Source of the DNA: Hymenobacter gelipurpurascens
GTDB taxonomy: Bacteria; Bacteroidota; Bacteroidia; Cytophagales; Hymenobacteraceae
Assembly: GCF_900187375.1 (NCBI RefSeq)
Contig: NZ_FYEW01000002.1
Coordinates: 372,001 to 436,000, forward strand
Direction: 5' to 3'
DNA length: 64,000 nt
In this document: in pieces, positions 8,509 through 17,286 of the stretch
How positions within the stretch are numbered: the stretch's first letter is position 1
How the letters are laid out: every line of letters starts with the position of its first letter
Notes under the pieces: model-generated
What the model was told of the DNA's origin: nothing
Seen by the model: only the letters and a program-made list of their open reading frames with translations
Databases searched by the model: none
Translations under genes and position numbers: made by a program

Positions 8509-8886
8509 ATGCGTGCTATTTCTTTCCTGATTATAGGCCTACTGCTGGTGGTCAGCGGCTGCAAAGAAAATTCTATGGTACCGGCCGAAGTATTTGATCG
8601 GGCCTGGTACAATACGTATGAAAAGGAACAGGAGGGCTTTTTCCGGTTTACACCCGTTCCTAAGGGCCAAGGGTGGCAGTATGAAGGCTTTCGGCTGAAC
8701 ACCGACGGCACTTTCGTGGAATATGGCATAGGCCCCGCCGATGCTGCTGAAACCCGCCCCGGCACCTGGAAAGCCGCTGGCAAACAGGCCTACAAAATTC
8801 AGTTTGAAGATGCACAGCGGCAGGGCTACACGCTCTACCTGCGTTCAGTGAGCCATGATGTCCTGAAAGCCCGACGAGAGGAATAG
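8509..8886 (+). CDS. Small lipoprotein, second of a tandem pair
   Basis: The 125-residue paralog of the preceding gene has signal MRAISFLIIGLLLVVSGC with a good lipobox (VSGC). Shared features are a FDRAWYNTYEKEQ / RTWLHAHEEDQ start, a GFRLNTDGTFVEYGIGPADA segment aligning with GFAFDHNGLFTQFDIAPTDG, and the closing DVLKARR. Sequence between the conserved blocks has diverged strongly, so the duplication is not recent. The stop codon again begins a TAGGCCAC motif. No function is recognised. Confidence 0.75.
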   Translation: MRAISFLIIGLLLVVSGCKENSMVPAEVFDRAWYNTYEKEQEGFFRFTPVPKGQGWQYEGFRLNTDGTFVEYGIGPADAAETRPGTWKAAGKQAYKIQFEDAQRQGYTLYLRSVSHDVLKARREE

Positions 8887-8920
8887 GCCACTCTAGGCCC
8901 TGTGTTGTAGCTTGCAGGCC

Positions 8921-9328
8921 ATGAACCATTGGCTTGTAAAATCTGAACCGGCGGCCTACTCCTGGGCCGATTTCATCCGCGACGGCGGCACCGCCTGGAC
9001 GGGCGTCCGCAACTACCAGGCGCGCAACTTCCTGCAGCAAATGCAGCCCGGCGACCTGGTGCTTTACTACCACAGCGTGAGCGATAAGCAGGTAGTGGGC
9101 GTGGCGCAGGTGGCCGCCGCTGCCGCCCCCGATGCTACCGCCGAAGCAGGCAGCGGCTGGGTGGCTGTACACCTGAAGCCCCACGAGCCGCTGGCCCGGC
9201 CGGTATCGTTGGCGCAAATCAAGCAAGACCAGCGCCTGAACCAGATAGGCCTGTTGCGCCAGTCGCGCCTTTCGGTGATGCCGCTGCGCGCCGAGGAGTT
9301 CGACGTAATTCTGGAGCTCGGCGCCTGA
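8921..9328 (+). CDS. EVE (PUA-like) domain protein
   Basis: The 135-residue single-domain protein starts MNHWLVKSEPAAYSWADF and contains WTGVRNYQARNFLQQMQPGDL and VLYYHSV, hallmarks of the EVE/THYN1 group of PUA-like folds. Eukaryotic relatives bind modified cytosine in DNA, and bacterial ones have been linked to modified-base recognition or RNA binding. The ATG at 8921 was preferred to a TTG at 8912. Another predicted modified-base reader (SRA/YDG) is found at 23147, though not adjacent. The partner and ligand are unknown. Confidence 0.88.
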   Translation: MNHWLVKSEPAAYSWADFIRDGGTAWTGVRNYQARNFLQQMQPGDLVLYYHSVSDKQVVGVAQVAAAAAPDATAEAGSGWVAVHLKPHEPLARPVSLAQIKQDQRLNQIGLLRQSRLSVMPLRAEEFDVILELGA

Positions 9329-9358
9329 TACCTGATCGTACCTTATTCCACGTAACGC

Positions 9359-9386
9359 AAGCGGCGGCCACAACTGGCTGCCGCTT
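9359..9386 (+). terminator. Terminator after the EVE gene
   Basis: Twelve-base arms AAGCGGCGGCCA and TGGCTGCCGCTT with one G-U wobble, a 4-base loop and a following TTTG-TTTTT run. Confidence 0.75.
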
Positions 9387-9521
9387 TTTGTTTTTCAGTT
9401 CCGTGTGGAAAATCCGAAGACGCGGCATCAACAATCCGGGCGCTTTGCTCGATAATGCCGCTTCTTCGCTGTATATTAACTACTTGTACTGCCCGCTAGT
9501 GGCCTACGTACTTTCTGCCTT

Positions 9522-11102
9522 ATGAAATACGCTTACTGTACCTTGTTTCTGCTGCTGGTTGGCTGCTGGTTGGGTCCCGTGCAGGCCCAAACTGACGCCA
9601 TAGCCCCGGTGCCCCAGCAACCAGCGCGCTTGGAGCTCCCTCTGGAAGTGTACAACAGCGAAGTACACCTGCAGGCCATTCCCGAAGACAGCAGCCTGGT
9701 GTTGCTGGTAGAGAAGGAGGCCATGCTTTCCACCAAGCCGGAGTTTTATTTTCAGCGCTATAACCACCAGCTGCAGCCCGGAGCCAAGCTGCCCCTTGAT
9801 GTTCCTCGCCAGTATGAGTTCAGCCAGATTTGCTCGGAGGGCACAGATGTGTACGCGTTGTTTCACTCCGAATCGGAGCCAGACAAGCTCTGGATAGTGG
9901 CCTACGACACGCGCACCGGAGAGGTAGCCAAGGCCGAGTTTGAAACCAAGCTGGTGCGCCACGTGCACAACCTCAAAGCCTTGGGTGGCAACCTGTTCGT
10001 GACGGTAGGCCTGGAGCAACACCTCACCGTACTGCTGCTGGATCTGCACACTGCCAAGTTCAGGTTTCTGCCTTCCGTATATGAACCCTTGCCCGCTACG
10101 CTTACGTTCCTGGCCGACTCGGTTACGAAGCGCGCCGAGTTTATCCTGAGCGAATCCAATGGCTTTAAATCGCGCCTACAGGTAAAGCAGCTCTCCGACC
10201 AGGGCAAGCTGCTTCACTCCGAGTTTGTGCAGGCAGAGAGCGAGCGAGGCCTCATCTCGGCTCAACTCAGCCCCGGCGACAGCGCCGCCCGACTGCTGGC
10301 CGGCACCTATACCCTCCGCGACTCTCGCTACTCCCAAGGCCTATTTGCCACCGACCTGACCGTTGGCACCACCGAAACCGGTCAGCGGCACTCCCTGCGC
10401 TTCTACGATTTCCTGAACCTGAAGCACTTCTTTGATTTCATGAAGCCGGCGCGGGTGGAACGCCTGCGCCAGCGGAGCCAGCGCCTCAAGGGCACCGCCC
10501 GCCAATACCGCCTGCGCTACCGCCTGCTCATGCACGATATGATTCCGTTTCAGGGCGGCTACGTGCTGGTGGCGGAGGTGTATTATCCGCGCTATCAGTA
10601 CGGCTATGGCACCTACTACAACGCGGCGGCCTATATGCCCATGTACAGTCAGCTATCTGGCCCCTACAACGCTAACCGCTACAACCGCAACGTAGACGGC
10701 TACCGTTTTACGCACGCGCTAGTGTGCGCCTTCGACCGGTACGGCAACCTGCTCTGGGACAATTCCTTTCTGCTGAAAGATGTGGAAACCGGCGAGCTGG
10801 CCGAAACGGTACGGGTGCGCCCCATGCCCGATGGCAAGCGGTTGGTGCTGAGCTACCTCTACGAAGACAAGCTGCGCTACAAAATAATCGACCAGGCCGC
10901 CCCGGCTCCCAACGATTTGGCCGCTCCTCTGCGCACAGCGCAGGAAACAAAAGGAAAGCCGGAAAAAACCCTCGACACGTCTCAGTCGGAGCTGCAGGCG
11001 TGGTACGGGAGCCGCTTCCTGGCCTACGGCTACCAGCGCGTGCGCTCCGCCGACAATAATGCCCGAAGTGTATTCTTTATCAATAGTATAGCTTTCGAGT
11101 AG
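9522..11102 (+). CDS. Large secreted protein of unknown function
   Basis: The 526-residue protein has a clear signal peptide (MKYAYCTLFLLLVGCWLGPVQAQ) and no other membrane segment. The mature region is rich in beta-type alternation and aromatic residues, including a Tyr/Asn-rich stretch around residues 345-395 (YYPRYQYGYGTYYNAAAYMP). Such sequences are common among Bacteroidota periplasmic or surface proteins with propeller-like or sandwich folds, but no family was recognised. It stands between the EVE gene and a DUF4252 lipoprotein gene 138 bases downstream; no terminator is evident between them. Confidence 0.75.
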   Translation: MKYAYCTLFLLLVGCWLGPVQAQTDAIAPVPQQPARLELPLEVYNSEVHLQAIPEDSSLVLLVEKEAMLSTKPEFYFQRYNHQLQPGAKLPLDVPRQYEFSQICSEGTDVYALFHSESEPDKLWIVAYDTRTGEVAKAEFETKLVRHVHNLKALGGNLFVTVGLEQHLTVLLLDLHTAKFRFLPSVYEPLPATLTFLADSVTKRAEFILSESNGFKSRLQVKQLSDQGKLLHSEFVQAESERGLISAQLSPGDSAARLLAGTYTLRDSRYSQGLFATDLTVGTTETGQRHSLRFYDFLNLKHFFDFMKPARVERLRQRSQRLKGTARQYRLRYRLLMHDMIPFQGGYVLVAEVYYPRYQYGYGTYYNAAAYMPMYSQLSGPYNANRYNRNVDGYRFTHALVCAFDRYGNLLWDNSFLLKDVETGELAETVRVRPMPDGKRLVLSYLYEDKLRYKIIDQAAPAPNDLAAPLRTAQETKGKPEKTLDTSQSELQAWYGSRFLAYGYQRVRSADNNARSVFFINSIAFE

Positions 11103-11240
11103 CCGGAAGCTGCCTGCCCCGGAGCCGGCACGCTTGGTTGCCTGCTGGAAACAGACCCTAGGCCACCTTTGCGCAGGCTGCACCGAACGGGATGCCCTCA
11201 ACTACGTATGTCAGGGGCACATCCTGTTCATTTGCACTCT

Positions 11241-11801
11241 ATGAAACTCCGTACCCTCTCCTTCCTGACGGCTCTGGCCCTGCTTCTGCTGGCTGGCTGC
11301 CGCGCCGGTGGTCCTGGCCAGCCGGCCCGCACCGTCGCCGAATTCTTCAACAAGTATGAAAACCGCCCCGGCTTTAAAGCCACCGATTGGTCGGCCGGAC
11401 TCACGACGCGCCTGCTGCTAGGCCGCCTGGGCAAGCTCGGCGGCGACAGCGACCTGACCCAGGCGCTTAGCTCCGTGCGGAGCGCCAAGGTGCTCACGTT
11501 TGCCCCCACAACCGGCAGCGCCCGCGATTTGGTAGCCGAAGGCCTGACCAAGGAAGTAGATGGCCTGCTGTCTAATGAGCGCTACACCCCGCTTGCCCTC
11601 GATAACACCGATCGCACTACCGTACTCCGCTATGCCACCCGCAAGCAAGGCGACCGAATCACGGAATTTGTGGCCACCGGCAACGTCCAAGGCGCGCCCG
11701 ATTCCTTTATGCTGATTTCGGTGGGAGGCAATTTCACCCAGGAGCAGTTCAACCAGCTCACCAAGATCCTGCCTAGCGTAGCCGGCGAGCTTTCCAGATA
11801 A
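11241..11801 (+). CDS. DUF4252-family lipoprotein
   Basis: The start at 11241 opens MKLRTLSFLTALALLLLAGC, a signal with lipobox LAGC; the frame is open further upstream, but those residues look non-coding. The 165-residue mature protein begins VAEFFNKYENRPGF and contains ATDWSAGLTTRLLLGRLGK and TEFVATGNVQGAPDSFMLISVGG, the pattern of DUF4252 proteins of Bacteroidota. These are small lipoproteins of unknown function, sometimes encoded near ECF sigma factors; no such partner is present here. A strong terminator follows 25 bases later. Confidence 0.85.
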   Translation: MKLRTLSFLTALALLLLAGCRAGGPGQPARTVAEFFNKYENRPGFKATDWSAGLTTRLLLGRLGKLGGDSDLTQALSSVRSAKVLTFAPTTGSARDLVAEGLTKEVDGLLSNERYTPLALDNTDRTTVLRYATRKQGDRITEFVATGNVQGAPDSFMLISVGGNFTQEQFNQLTKILPSVAGELSR

Positions 11802-11826
11802 AGCTTTCCTGTAAACCATTATACAA

Positions 11827-11856
11827 ACGGCTGCCCTCGCGGGCAGCCGTTTTTTG
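11827..11856 (+). terminator. Terminator after the DUF4252 gene
   Basis: Perfect 10-bp stem ACGGCTGCCC/GGGCAGCCGT with a TCGC tetraloop followed by TTTTTT, a textbook intrinsic terminator. Confidence 0.9.
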
Positions 11857-11945
11857 TTGTGCATAGCCTGCATTCTACTGTACCAAGCGAATAGATATCC
11901 GATAGAAAACGCTATAACAAAGTGGTGCCTGTGACGCTCTGCCGC

Positions 11946-12068
11946 AACCCCACCCCACCCCCTCCCCTGCGGGATAGGGACCTAAACTACTATTGCAACG
12001 TCAGCTAGAGAAGTCGTTGTAATGCTACCTTAAGCTCCTCTCCCAGCGGGGAGGGGTTGGGGCGGGGT
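11946..12068. repeat. C-rich/G-rich inverted repeat in intergenic space
   Basis: A C-tract at about 11946-11973 (ACCCCACCCCACCCCCTCCC) is matched in reverse complement by a G-tract at about 12041-12068, with roughly 24 of 28 positions pairing. The two arms enclose about 70 bases. The run of four-base C blocks also has G-quadruplex potential on the minus strand. It lies between two opposing terminators and is therefore not needed for termination. Confidence 0.55.
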
Positions 12069-12177
12069 AAGCCGTCCGCACAGTAGAGGACTCGTTCTGT
12101 ATAGTGGCCTAGCGCCAGGCAGAAACGCCTACTCCTCACGCTCCACTGGGCCACTCCTGCTTCAGGTATAAGCACAA

Positions 12178-12211
12178 AAAAAGCGGCGCACCTTTCGGTA
12201 CGCCGCTTTTT
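12178..12211 (-). terminator. Terminator after the TSP3-OmpA gene
   Basis: Perfect 11-bp arms AAAAAGCGGCG and CGCCGCTTTTT at 12178-12188 and 12201-12211, 19 bases past the minus-strand stop; the minus strand ends in a T-run. Confidence 0.85.
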
Positions 12212-12229
12212 GCTTGCTACTCCGGCCGG

Positions 12230-13696
12230 TTAGGGCTGGGGAGCGTTCGGGATGAAGAATTCGAAGTGGAATTCTACCCGACGGTTCTGCGACATGTTCT
12301 TAGACGAAGTGTTAGGAGCAGCGGGCTCCGATTCGCCTTTGCCTTCCGTCACCACGCGGGCCGGATCAACCTGCTTGCCAGTAAAGTAGCGCTTCACCGA
12401 GCCAGCACGGCGCTCCGAGAGAGCCTGGTTGTACTCGTCGGTACCGCGCGAGTCAGCGTGGCCTACCACCCGGATGCTATACTCTGGGTGATCTTTCAGC
12501 GCCTGAATCATCTTGTTCAGGGCTGGGTACGAGGTTTTTTTGATCACGGTGCTGTTGGTCTCGAAGCGGATTGGCTGCTCGAGCTTCTTGATAGCCGGAT
12601 CAATTACCATGGGGCAACCCGTAGAGTCTACACGGGTGTTGGCTGGCGTACCGGGGCACTTGTCCACGTTGTCCATGATACCGTCGCCGTCGGCGTCAAC
12701 TACCAAGGGGCAACCCGTGGCATCAACCTGCGTGCCGGCTGGGGTATCGGGGCACTTGTCGTCTTTGTCGGCTACGCCGTCGTTGTCAGCATCTGGGCAG
12801 CCACGGAGTGCGGCAGTACCAGCCTGGTCGGGGCACTGGTCATCTTTGTCAGCTACACCGTCGCCATCCTTATCGGGGCAGCCCTGCATAGCAGCGGTAC
12901 CGGCTTCGGTGGGGCACTGATCCTGATAATCTGGAACACCGTCTTTGTCGCCATCAAGTGGGCAACCGGTTTCGTCTACGGCTACGCCAGCGGGCGTGTC
13001 GGGGCATTTGTCTTTGCGGTCTGGAACACCATCAACATCAGTGTCTTTGGCTTTGCCCAAGGCAAAGTTGAGGCCTACCGTGTGCTGCAGGAACCGGTCG
13101 TCGATTTTGTTGTCGTCGCGGTTTGGCTCGCCATCAATATTGGCGCCCAAGGGGAAGTGCTGGCCGGTCTGCACAAACAAGCCGATGCCGTCCGTCAGGC
13201 GGAAGGCCAAGCCAGCAGCTCCAAACAGATCGAAGTACGTCTTGTCTTCGTCGGTGCGGATGGGGGCGTTGTTGCGGTTAATGGTTCCTTCGCGGCTGGT
13301 GTACGTGAAGCCCGGAGCGGCCAACAGGTAAGGCCGCACAAAGGCGTCTTCGCTGAAGAGCTTGAATTTCAGGCCTAGGTTTACGTTCACCACGTTCGTA
13401 GCGAAGTTGCTGCCGAAGTACGGATTGCCCGCCGGAGCCGTCTTCGCAAACTCTACATAGTTACCGCTTAGCGATAAATCGAGGCCGTCCGTCAGGTAGC
13501 GGTTGATAGCAATACCGGGGCCGTACTCGTTGCTCTTCCATTTCCAGTAATCGGAGCCGAAGCTGCCCTTGTACTGGAAGGCGTTGCCGGTAAGGCTAAT
13601 GGCCGTTTTGCGGTCTGACGTTTGGGCCTGTGCCCGCGGAGCTAGCGCCAGAAGCGTCAGACCCAGGGCCGTTGAGGTTGTCAAAAGGTGTCTCAT
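12230..13696 (-). CDS. OmpA-family protein with beta-barrel and thrombospondin type 3 repeats
   Basis: Links the outer membrane to peptidoglycan. The ATG ending at 13696 opens a signal peptide (MRHLLTTSTALGLTLLALAPRAQAQ). In order: an eight-stranded-type barrel (to about residue 210), four to five Asp-rich calcium-binding TSP3 repeats (DTDVDGVPDRKDKCPD, DGDKDGVPDYQDQCP, DADGDGIMDNVDKCP and others), and a C-terminal OmpA domain with VVGHADSRGTDEYNQALSERR, the diaminopimelate-binding loop. Total 488 residues. The cysteines in the repeats are regularly spaced. The gene stands alone with its own terminator. It has the barrel domain that the other three OmpA-type proteins of the window lack. Confidence 0.92.
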   Translation of the reverse strand: MRHLLTTSTALGLTLLALAPRAQAQTSDRKTAISLTGNAFQYKGSFGSDYWKWKSNEYGPGIAINRYLTDGLDLSLSGNYVEFAKTAPAGNPYFGSNFATNVVNVNLGLKFKLFSEDAFVRPYLLAAPGFTYTSREGTINRNNAPIRTDEDKTYFDLFGAAGLAFRLTDGIGLFVQTGQHFPLGANIDGEPNRDDNKIDDRFLQHTVGLNFALGKAKDTDVDGVPDRKDKCPDTPAGVAVDETGCPLDGDKDGVPDYQDQCPTEAGTAAMQGCPDKDGDGVADKDDQCPDQAGTAALRGCPDADNDGVADKDDKCPDTPAGTQVDATGCPLVVDADGDGIMDNVDKCPGTPANTRVDSTGCPMVIDPAIKKLEQPIRFETNSTVIKKTSYPALNKMIQALKDHPEYSIRVVGHADSRGTDEYNQALSERRAGSVKRYFTGKQVDPARVVTEGKGESEPAAPNTSSKNMSQNRRVEFHFEFFIPNAPQP

Positions 13697-14210
13697 ATGG
13701 GCGAAATTAGGTGAACGAAATAGCACAGCCATAGACCCGCCCTACCGAAACAGGACAAGCACAGCTTAGCTGCCTATACTTTCTTCGCCAAATAAAGTTG
13801 TATCCGAGGCCGGATAAAACCATCTACACAGGCTCCAGAGGCCGGATAAGTATAACAACGACAAAGCCTTATATAGAGCAAATAGATTATTTATTTCTCC
13901 TGAACGCGACTTAGTTTTATATGAATTTTCACAGAAACAGGACTATACCTCTTCTCCGAAAATAAAGTTATGTTCTTCTGAAAACTGCCCACAAAAATCT
14001 TCCTTTCAGGGAAGATAGGCCGGTGCAGGTACGTTTTCCGTTGGTAAAGCCTCCTCCTTGACCCTAGTGCTGCCTGTAGGCCCTTTTGCTGCTATCCGCC
14101 TGCTTAACGTAACTGCCAGCAGCTTTTGAGAATATGATTTCAGGATTATTTATTTATACGCTTCCACTAAATCAACCTTTCTGCCCACACTCAATCCCGA
14201 AATGGCGGTG
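13697..14210. promoter_or_regulatory. Upstream region of the TSP3-OmpA gene with 12-bp direct repeats
   Basis: About 510 bases without a gene, more AT-rich than the neighbours. Two copies of GAGGCCGGATAA (13806-13817 and 13838-13849) lie 32 bases apart, 110-150 bases before the OmpA start, and AATAAAGTT occurs twice (near 13790 and 13961). These could be regulator sites for the OmpA gene. No TAnnTTTG element was found on the minus strand. Confidence 0.35.
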
Positions 14211-14278
14211 GCAGATTGAGCGCAAAAAAAGAGGGTGGCCTAGTGCTAGACCACCCTCTTTTTTTGCGCTCAATCTGC
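14211..14278 (-). terminator. Long perfect hairpin after the aminopeptidase P gene
   Basis: Perfect 28-bp arms at 14211-14238 and 14251-14278 with a 12-base loop that holds CCTAG. The arm includes seven consecutive A/T pairs, so each strand presents a stem followed by a T-rich tail. It begins 6 bases beyond the pepP stop. Confidence 0.85.
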
Positions 14279-14284
14279 CGCTGG

Positions 14285-15580
14285 CTAGCGACTTTCCCGC
14301 ATGAGCCGCTCAATGTCATCAGCCTCCAGCGGAATGTTCTTCATCAGGTCCTCGTTGCCGGTGCGCGTGATGAGAATATCATTCTCCAGGCGGATGCCCA
14401 GGCCTTCTTCCCGGATGTAAATGCCCGGCTCGCAGGTGTACACCATACCTGGCTCAAACACGCGGTACTTATTGCCCACGTCGTGCACATCGAGGCCGAG
14501 GTAGTGGCTGGTACCGTGCATGAAGTACTTCTTATAAAGCGGTGCGGCGGGGTCCTGGTTCTTCACATCCTGCTCATTGAGCAAGTGCAGCTTAATGAGT
14601 TCTTGCTCCATAGTGCGACCCACGGCAGCATGGTAGGCCTCTATGTTGTTGCCGGCCACCAGCTGAGAAGTAGCTGATTTCATAACGCGCAGTACGGCTT
14701 CATACACATCGCGCTGGCGCTTCGTGAAGGTGCCATTCACAGGAATAGAACGCGACAGGTCGGCGGCGTAATTGGCGAATTCGGCTCCGAAATCCATCAG
14801 CAGCACGTCGCCATCCTGGCACTCCCGGTCGTTGCTCACATAGTGCAGAATGCAGGCGTTGGCGCCCGAGGCGATGATGCTGCCGTAGGCCGGTCCGCGG
14901 GAGGCATTGCGCAAAAACTCGTGGTAGAGCTCGGCCTCAATCTCATACTCCATCACACCCGGCTTCACGAAGCCTAGCAACCGGCGAAAAGCCTTCTCCG
15001 TGATATCGGCGGCGCGGCGCATCAGCCGGATTTCCTCGTTGCTCTTGATGGCGCGCAGGTTGTGCATAATGGGGGCCACGCGCCGATAGGTATGCAGCGG
15101 GTAGGCCTCCCTGATCCACTTGACGAAGCGGGCATCGCGGGTTTCGACTTCCACCACGGAGCGGATGTGCTCGTTGGCATTCAGGAACACGTTTTCGGCC
15201 TCGTTCATGAGGGCAGGCAACACCGTTTTGAAGGAATCGAGCCACATAATGGTCTGAACGCCGGTTTGCTCGCGGGCCTGCTCTTTGGTGAGCTTGTAGC
15301 CTTCCCACACCAGAATATGGTCGCTGGTTTCTTTCAGAAACAGGATTTCGCGGTATTGGGGCAACACGGCATCGGGGAAGATGACCAGTATGCTCTCTTC
15401 CTGATCTACCCCGGAGAGGTAAAACAGGTCGTTGTTCTGGCGAAACGCCATGGTGCCGTCCGCATTGGTGGGCATAACGTCGTTGGACTGAAAAATAGCC
15501 AGGGAAGCGGCAGGCAGCTGCTGGGTGAAGCGGCGGCGGTTCTCAATAAACAGATCGGGCGAAATAGAGCCGTAGCGCAT
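14285..15580 (-). CDS. pepP: Xaa-Pro aminopeptidase (aminopeptidase P, M24B)
   Basis: Dimetal peptidase that removes an N-terminal residue preceding proline. The ATG ending at 15580 (MRYGSISPDLFIENRRRFTQ) was chosen over a longer frame whose extra 32 residues lack family similarity. The N-terminal AMP_N domain covers about 170 residues, then the pita-bread catalytic domain. Metal ligands are visible in DVLLMDFGAEFANYAADLSRS (two Asp), the HGTSHYLGLDVHDVG block (His), YTCEPGIYI (Glu) and GIRLENDILIT (Glu). The protein has 431 residues and no signal peptide, so it is cytoplasmic. Single gene. Confidence 0.94.
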   Translation of the reverse strand: MRYGSISPDLFIENRRRFTQQLPAASLAIFQSNDVMPTNADGTMAFRQNNDLFYLSGVDQEESILVIFPDAVLPQYREILFLKETSDHILVWEGYKLTKEQAREQTGVQTIMWLDSFKTVLPALMNEAENVFLNANEHIRSVVEVETRDARFVKWIREAYPLHTYRRVAPIMHNLRAIKSNEEIRLMRRAADITEKAFRRLLGFVKPGVMEYEIEAELYHEFLRNASRGPAYGSIIASGANACILHYVSNDRECQDGDVLLMDFGAEFANYAADLSRSIPVNGTFTKRQRDVYEAVLRVMKSATSQLVAGNNIEAYHAAVGRTMEQELIKLHLLNEQDVKNQDPAAPLYKKYFMHGTSHYLGLDVHDVGNKYRVFEPGMVYTCEPGIYIREEGLGIRLENDILITRTGNEDLMKNIPLEADDIERLMRESR

Positions 15581-15824
15581 GGGCGGAAACAAGGAAAAGT
15601 GGCACAAACGGAAACCAAAGGAAACCGCCGAAGCGGCCGGGCAAGTTAGGCAGTTCCGCGCGTCTTTGGCTATCATTCAGCAATTCCTGGGTGGGCAACA
15701 GCTGGTTTCTAGGCCACTATAGCAGGCTCCTGCAGAGTACCGATCTGGGGTTGTACAACTGCGCTGCTTTCCCGTTGCCCTGCTTCGCTAATGCACACTC
15801 TCTAGGCTAATATCTGGCTATGTA

Positions 15825-15855
15825 TTGGTAGGCATCTGCCGGCACGATATCTTTG
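15825..15855 (+). promoter_or_regulatory. Bacteroidota-type promoter for the second GT9 gene
   Basis: TTG at 15825-15827 (-33) and TATCTTTG at 15848-15855 (-7, TAnnTTTG) are separated by 20 bases, the right spacing for the Bacteroidota primary sigma factor. Transcription would start near 15861, 12 bases before the ATG. Confidence 0.6.
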
Positions 15856-15872
15856 CAAATTACAATTGCTCC

Positions 15873-16916
15873 ATGCCCGATTCAGTAGCCGACCGCCCCG
15901 CCATTCTGCTTATCCAAACAGCCTTTATCGGGGATGTTATTCTGGCGACGGCGCTGCTGGAGTACCTGCACCGCACGGAACCGGCCACGCCCGTCGATTT
16001 TCTGGTCCGTAAAGGCAATGAGGGCCTTTTGAAAGGGCATCCGTACGTGCGCCAGCTCCTGATCTGGGATAAGCAACAGGACAAATACCAGGGCTTATGG
16101 CGCCTGCTTCAGCAGATCCGGCAGGCCGATTATGGCCGCGTCGTGACGATGCAGCGCTTCGCCTCCACTGGCTTTCTTACCGCATTTTCAGGAGCGCCGG
16201 AGCGGATTGGATTCCGGAAAAATCCGTTTGCGTTTCGGTTTACGCGGGCCATTGACCATATCATTGGGGCCGGGGTACACGAGGTATCCCGCAATCTGCA
16301 CCTGCTCGATCCGGCCTACGAAGGCCCCATAGTGCCCCCGCGCCTCTTCCCCTCTCCTACCGATGAGGCTGCCGCGGCCCAGGCCGCCAGCAGCGCCAAT
16401 GGCGGAACGTATATCTGTATTGCGCCTACCTCGGTCTGGTTTACCAAGCAGTTTCCGGAGGAGCAGTGGCTGAAGCTGCTGGCGGCACTGCCTCCTAAGT
16501 ACACCGTGTTCCTGCTCGGCGGCCCACCCGATGTGGCAGCCTGCGAGCGAATCAGGCAGGCCAGCAACCGGCCGCAGGTTATTAATCTGGCCGGTAAACT
16601 GTCGTTGCTGGCTTCGGCGGCGCTCATGCGCGGGGCCCAGCTCAACTACGTCAACGACTCGGCACCCATGCATTTATGTTCGGCGGTGGGCGCGCCGGTT
16701 TGTGCCGTGTACTGTTCTACGGTGCCGTATTTCGGGTTTGGTCCACTGAGCCCGTTTTCGCGGGTAGTACAACTGGAGGAAGAACTGGAATGCCAACCCT
16801 GCGGCTTGCACGGCTACCGCAAGTGCCCGCTAGGCCACTTCCATTGCGCCCACGGCATCCAGACCAGCCAACTACTGGCGGCCTTGGCCGAAAGTGAGGT
16901 GGCAACGGTGAGATAG
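15873..16916 (+). CDS. Glycosyltransferase family 9 (heptosyltransferase-like)
   Basis: Second GT9 enzyme of the window, probably for lipopolysaccharide core assembly. The start at 15873 (MPDSVADRPAILLIQTAFIG) fits the promoter just upstream; an earlier in-frame codon at 15825 would overlap the -33 site. Motifs are FIGDVILATALLEYL at the N-terminus, IAPTSVWFTKQFPEEQW in the donor domain, NYVNDSAPMHLCSAVGAPV, and a C-terminal CQPCGLHGYRKCPLGHFHC cysteine block equivalent to that in the 4943-5992 protein. Length is 347 residues. It is transcribed away from pepP. Confidence 0.92.
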   Translation: MPDSVADRPAILLIQTAFIGDVILATALLEYLHRTEPATPVDFLVRKGNEGLLKGHPYVRQLLIWDKQQDKYQGLWRLLQQIRQADYGRVVTMQRFASTGFLTAFSGAPERIGFRKNPFAFRFTRAIDHIIGAGVHEVSRNLHLLDPAYEGPIVPPRLFPSPTDEAAAAQAASSANGGTYICIAPTSVWFTKQFPEEQWLKLLAALPPKYTVFLLGGPPDVAACERIRQASNRPQVINLAGKLSLLASAALMRGAQLNYVNDSAPMHLCSAVGAPVCAVYCSTVPYFGFGPLSPFSRVVQLEEELECQPCGLHGYRKCPLGHFHCAHGIQTSQLLAALAESEVATVR

Positions 16917-16965
16917 TGAAGTGGTAAAATGGTGAGCTGGATGTTCAGACTGGCCTAGGCTGCGC

Positions 16966-17140
16966 TGTCATTGCGAGGAAGCACGACATTCCGCGCATTA
17001 AGCGGCGTCAATCTTTCCTCTAGCGTCAAGTACTGCAGAAACCAAAAGCCATCCACCATAGAAGTAAGGCCGTTTCTGTAGGCTAGTAGTTGGCGCAACG
17101 ATAGGGAAGGATGGCTTTGTCCTTCGTCCTCGCAATGACA
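16966..17140. repeat. REP-like inverted repeat pair
   Basis: TGTCATTGCGAGGA at 16966-16979 is repeated in perfect reverse complement at 17127-17140, bracketing about 150 bases without a gene. The arms share the TGTCATT start with the element at 3117-3193. The layout (terminal inverted repeats, non-coding core) resembles a MITE or REP-pair. Together with its flanks it fills the gap between the GT9 gene and the M16 peptidase gene. Confidence 0.55.
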
Positions 17141-17191
17141 CGCGCTAGGCCACTAAACCACAATCTCACCTCTTCGCCACTTCCCGGCTCG

Positions 17192-17199
17192 TACCTTTG
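17192..17199 (+). promoter_or_regulatory. Candidate -7 element for the M16 peptidase gene
   Basis: TACCTTTG matches TAnnTTTG, 88 bases before the ATG. No good -33 TTG was found. Confidence 0.35.
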
Positions 17200-17286
17200 C
17201 AACCACTGGCCTAGCTATGTGGTTATACAGGGCCGGGATACCTGCACGCAGCCGCCCGTGGCCCTACGTTTCTAAGATCCTACCTA

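Noticed and set aside
12945..13331. Ser/Pro-rich open frames opposite the TSP3 repeats of the OmpA gene
   Set aside because: They are mirror frames of repetitive Asp-rich codons.
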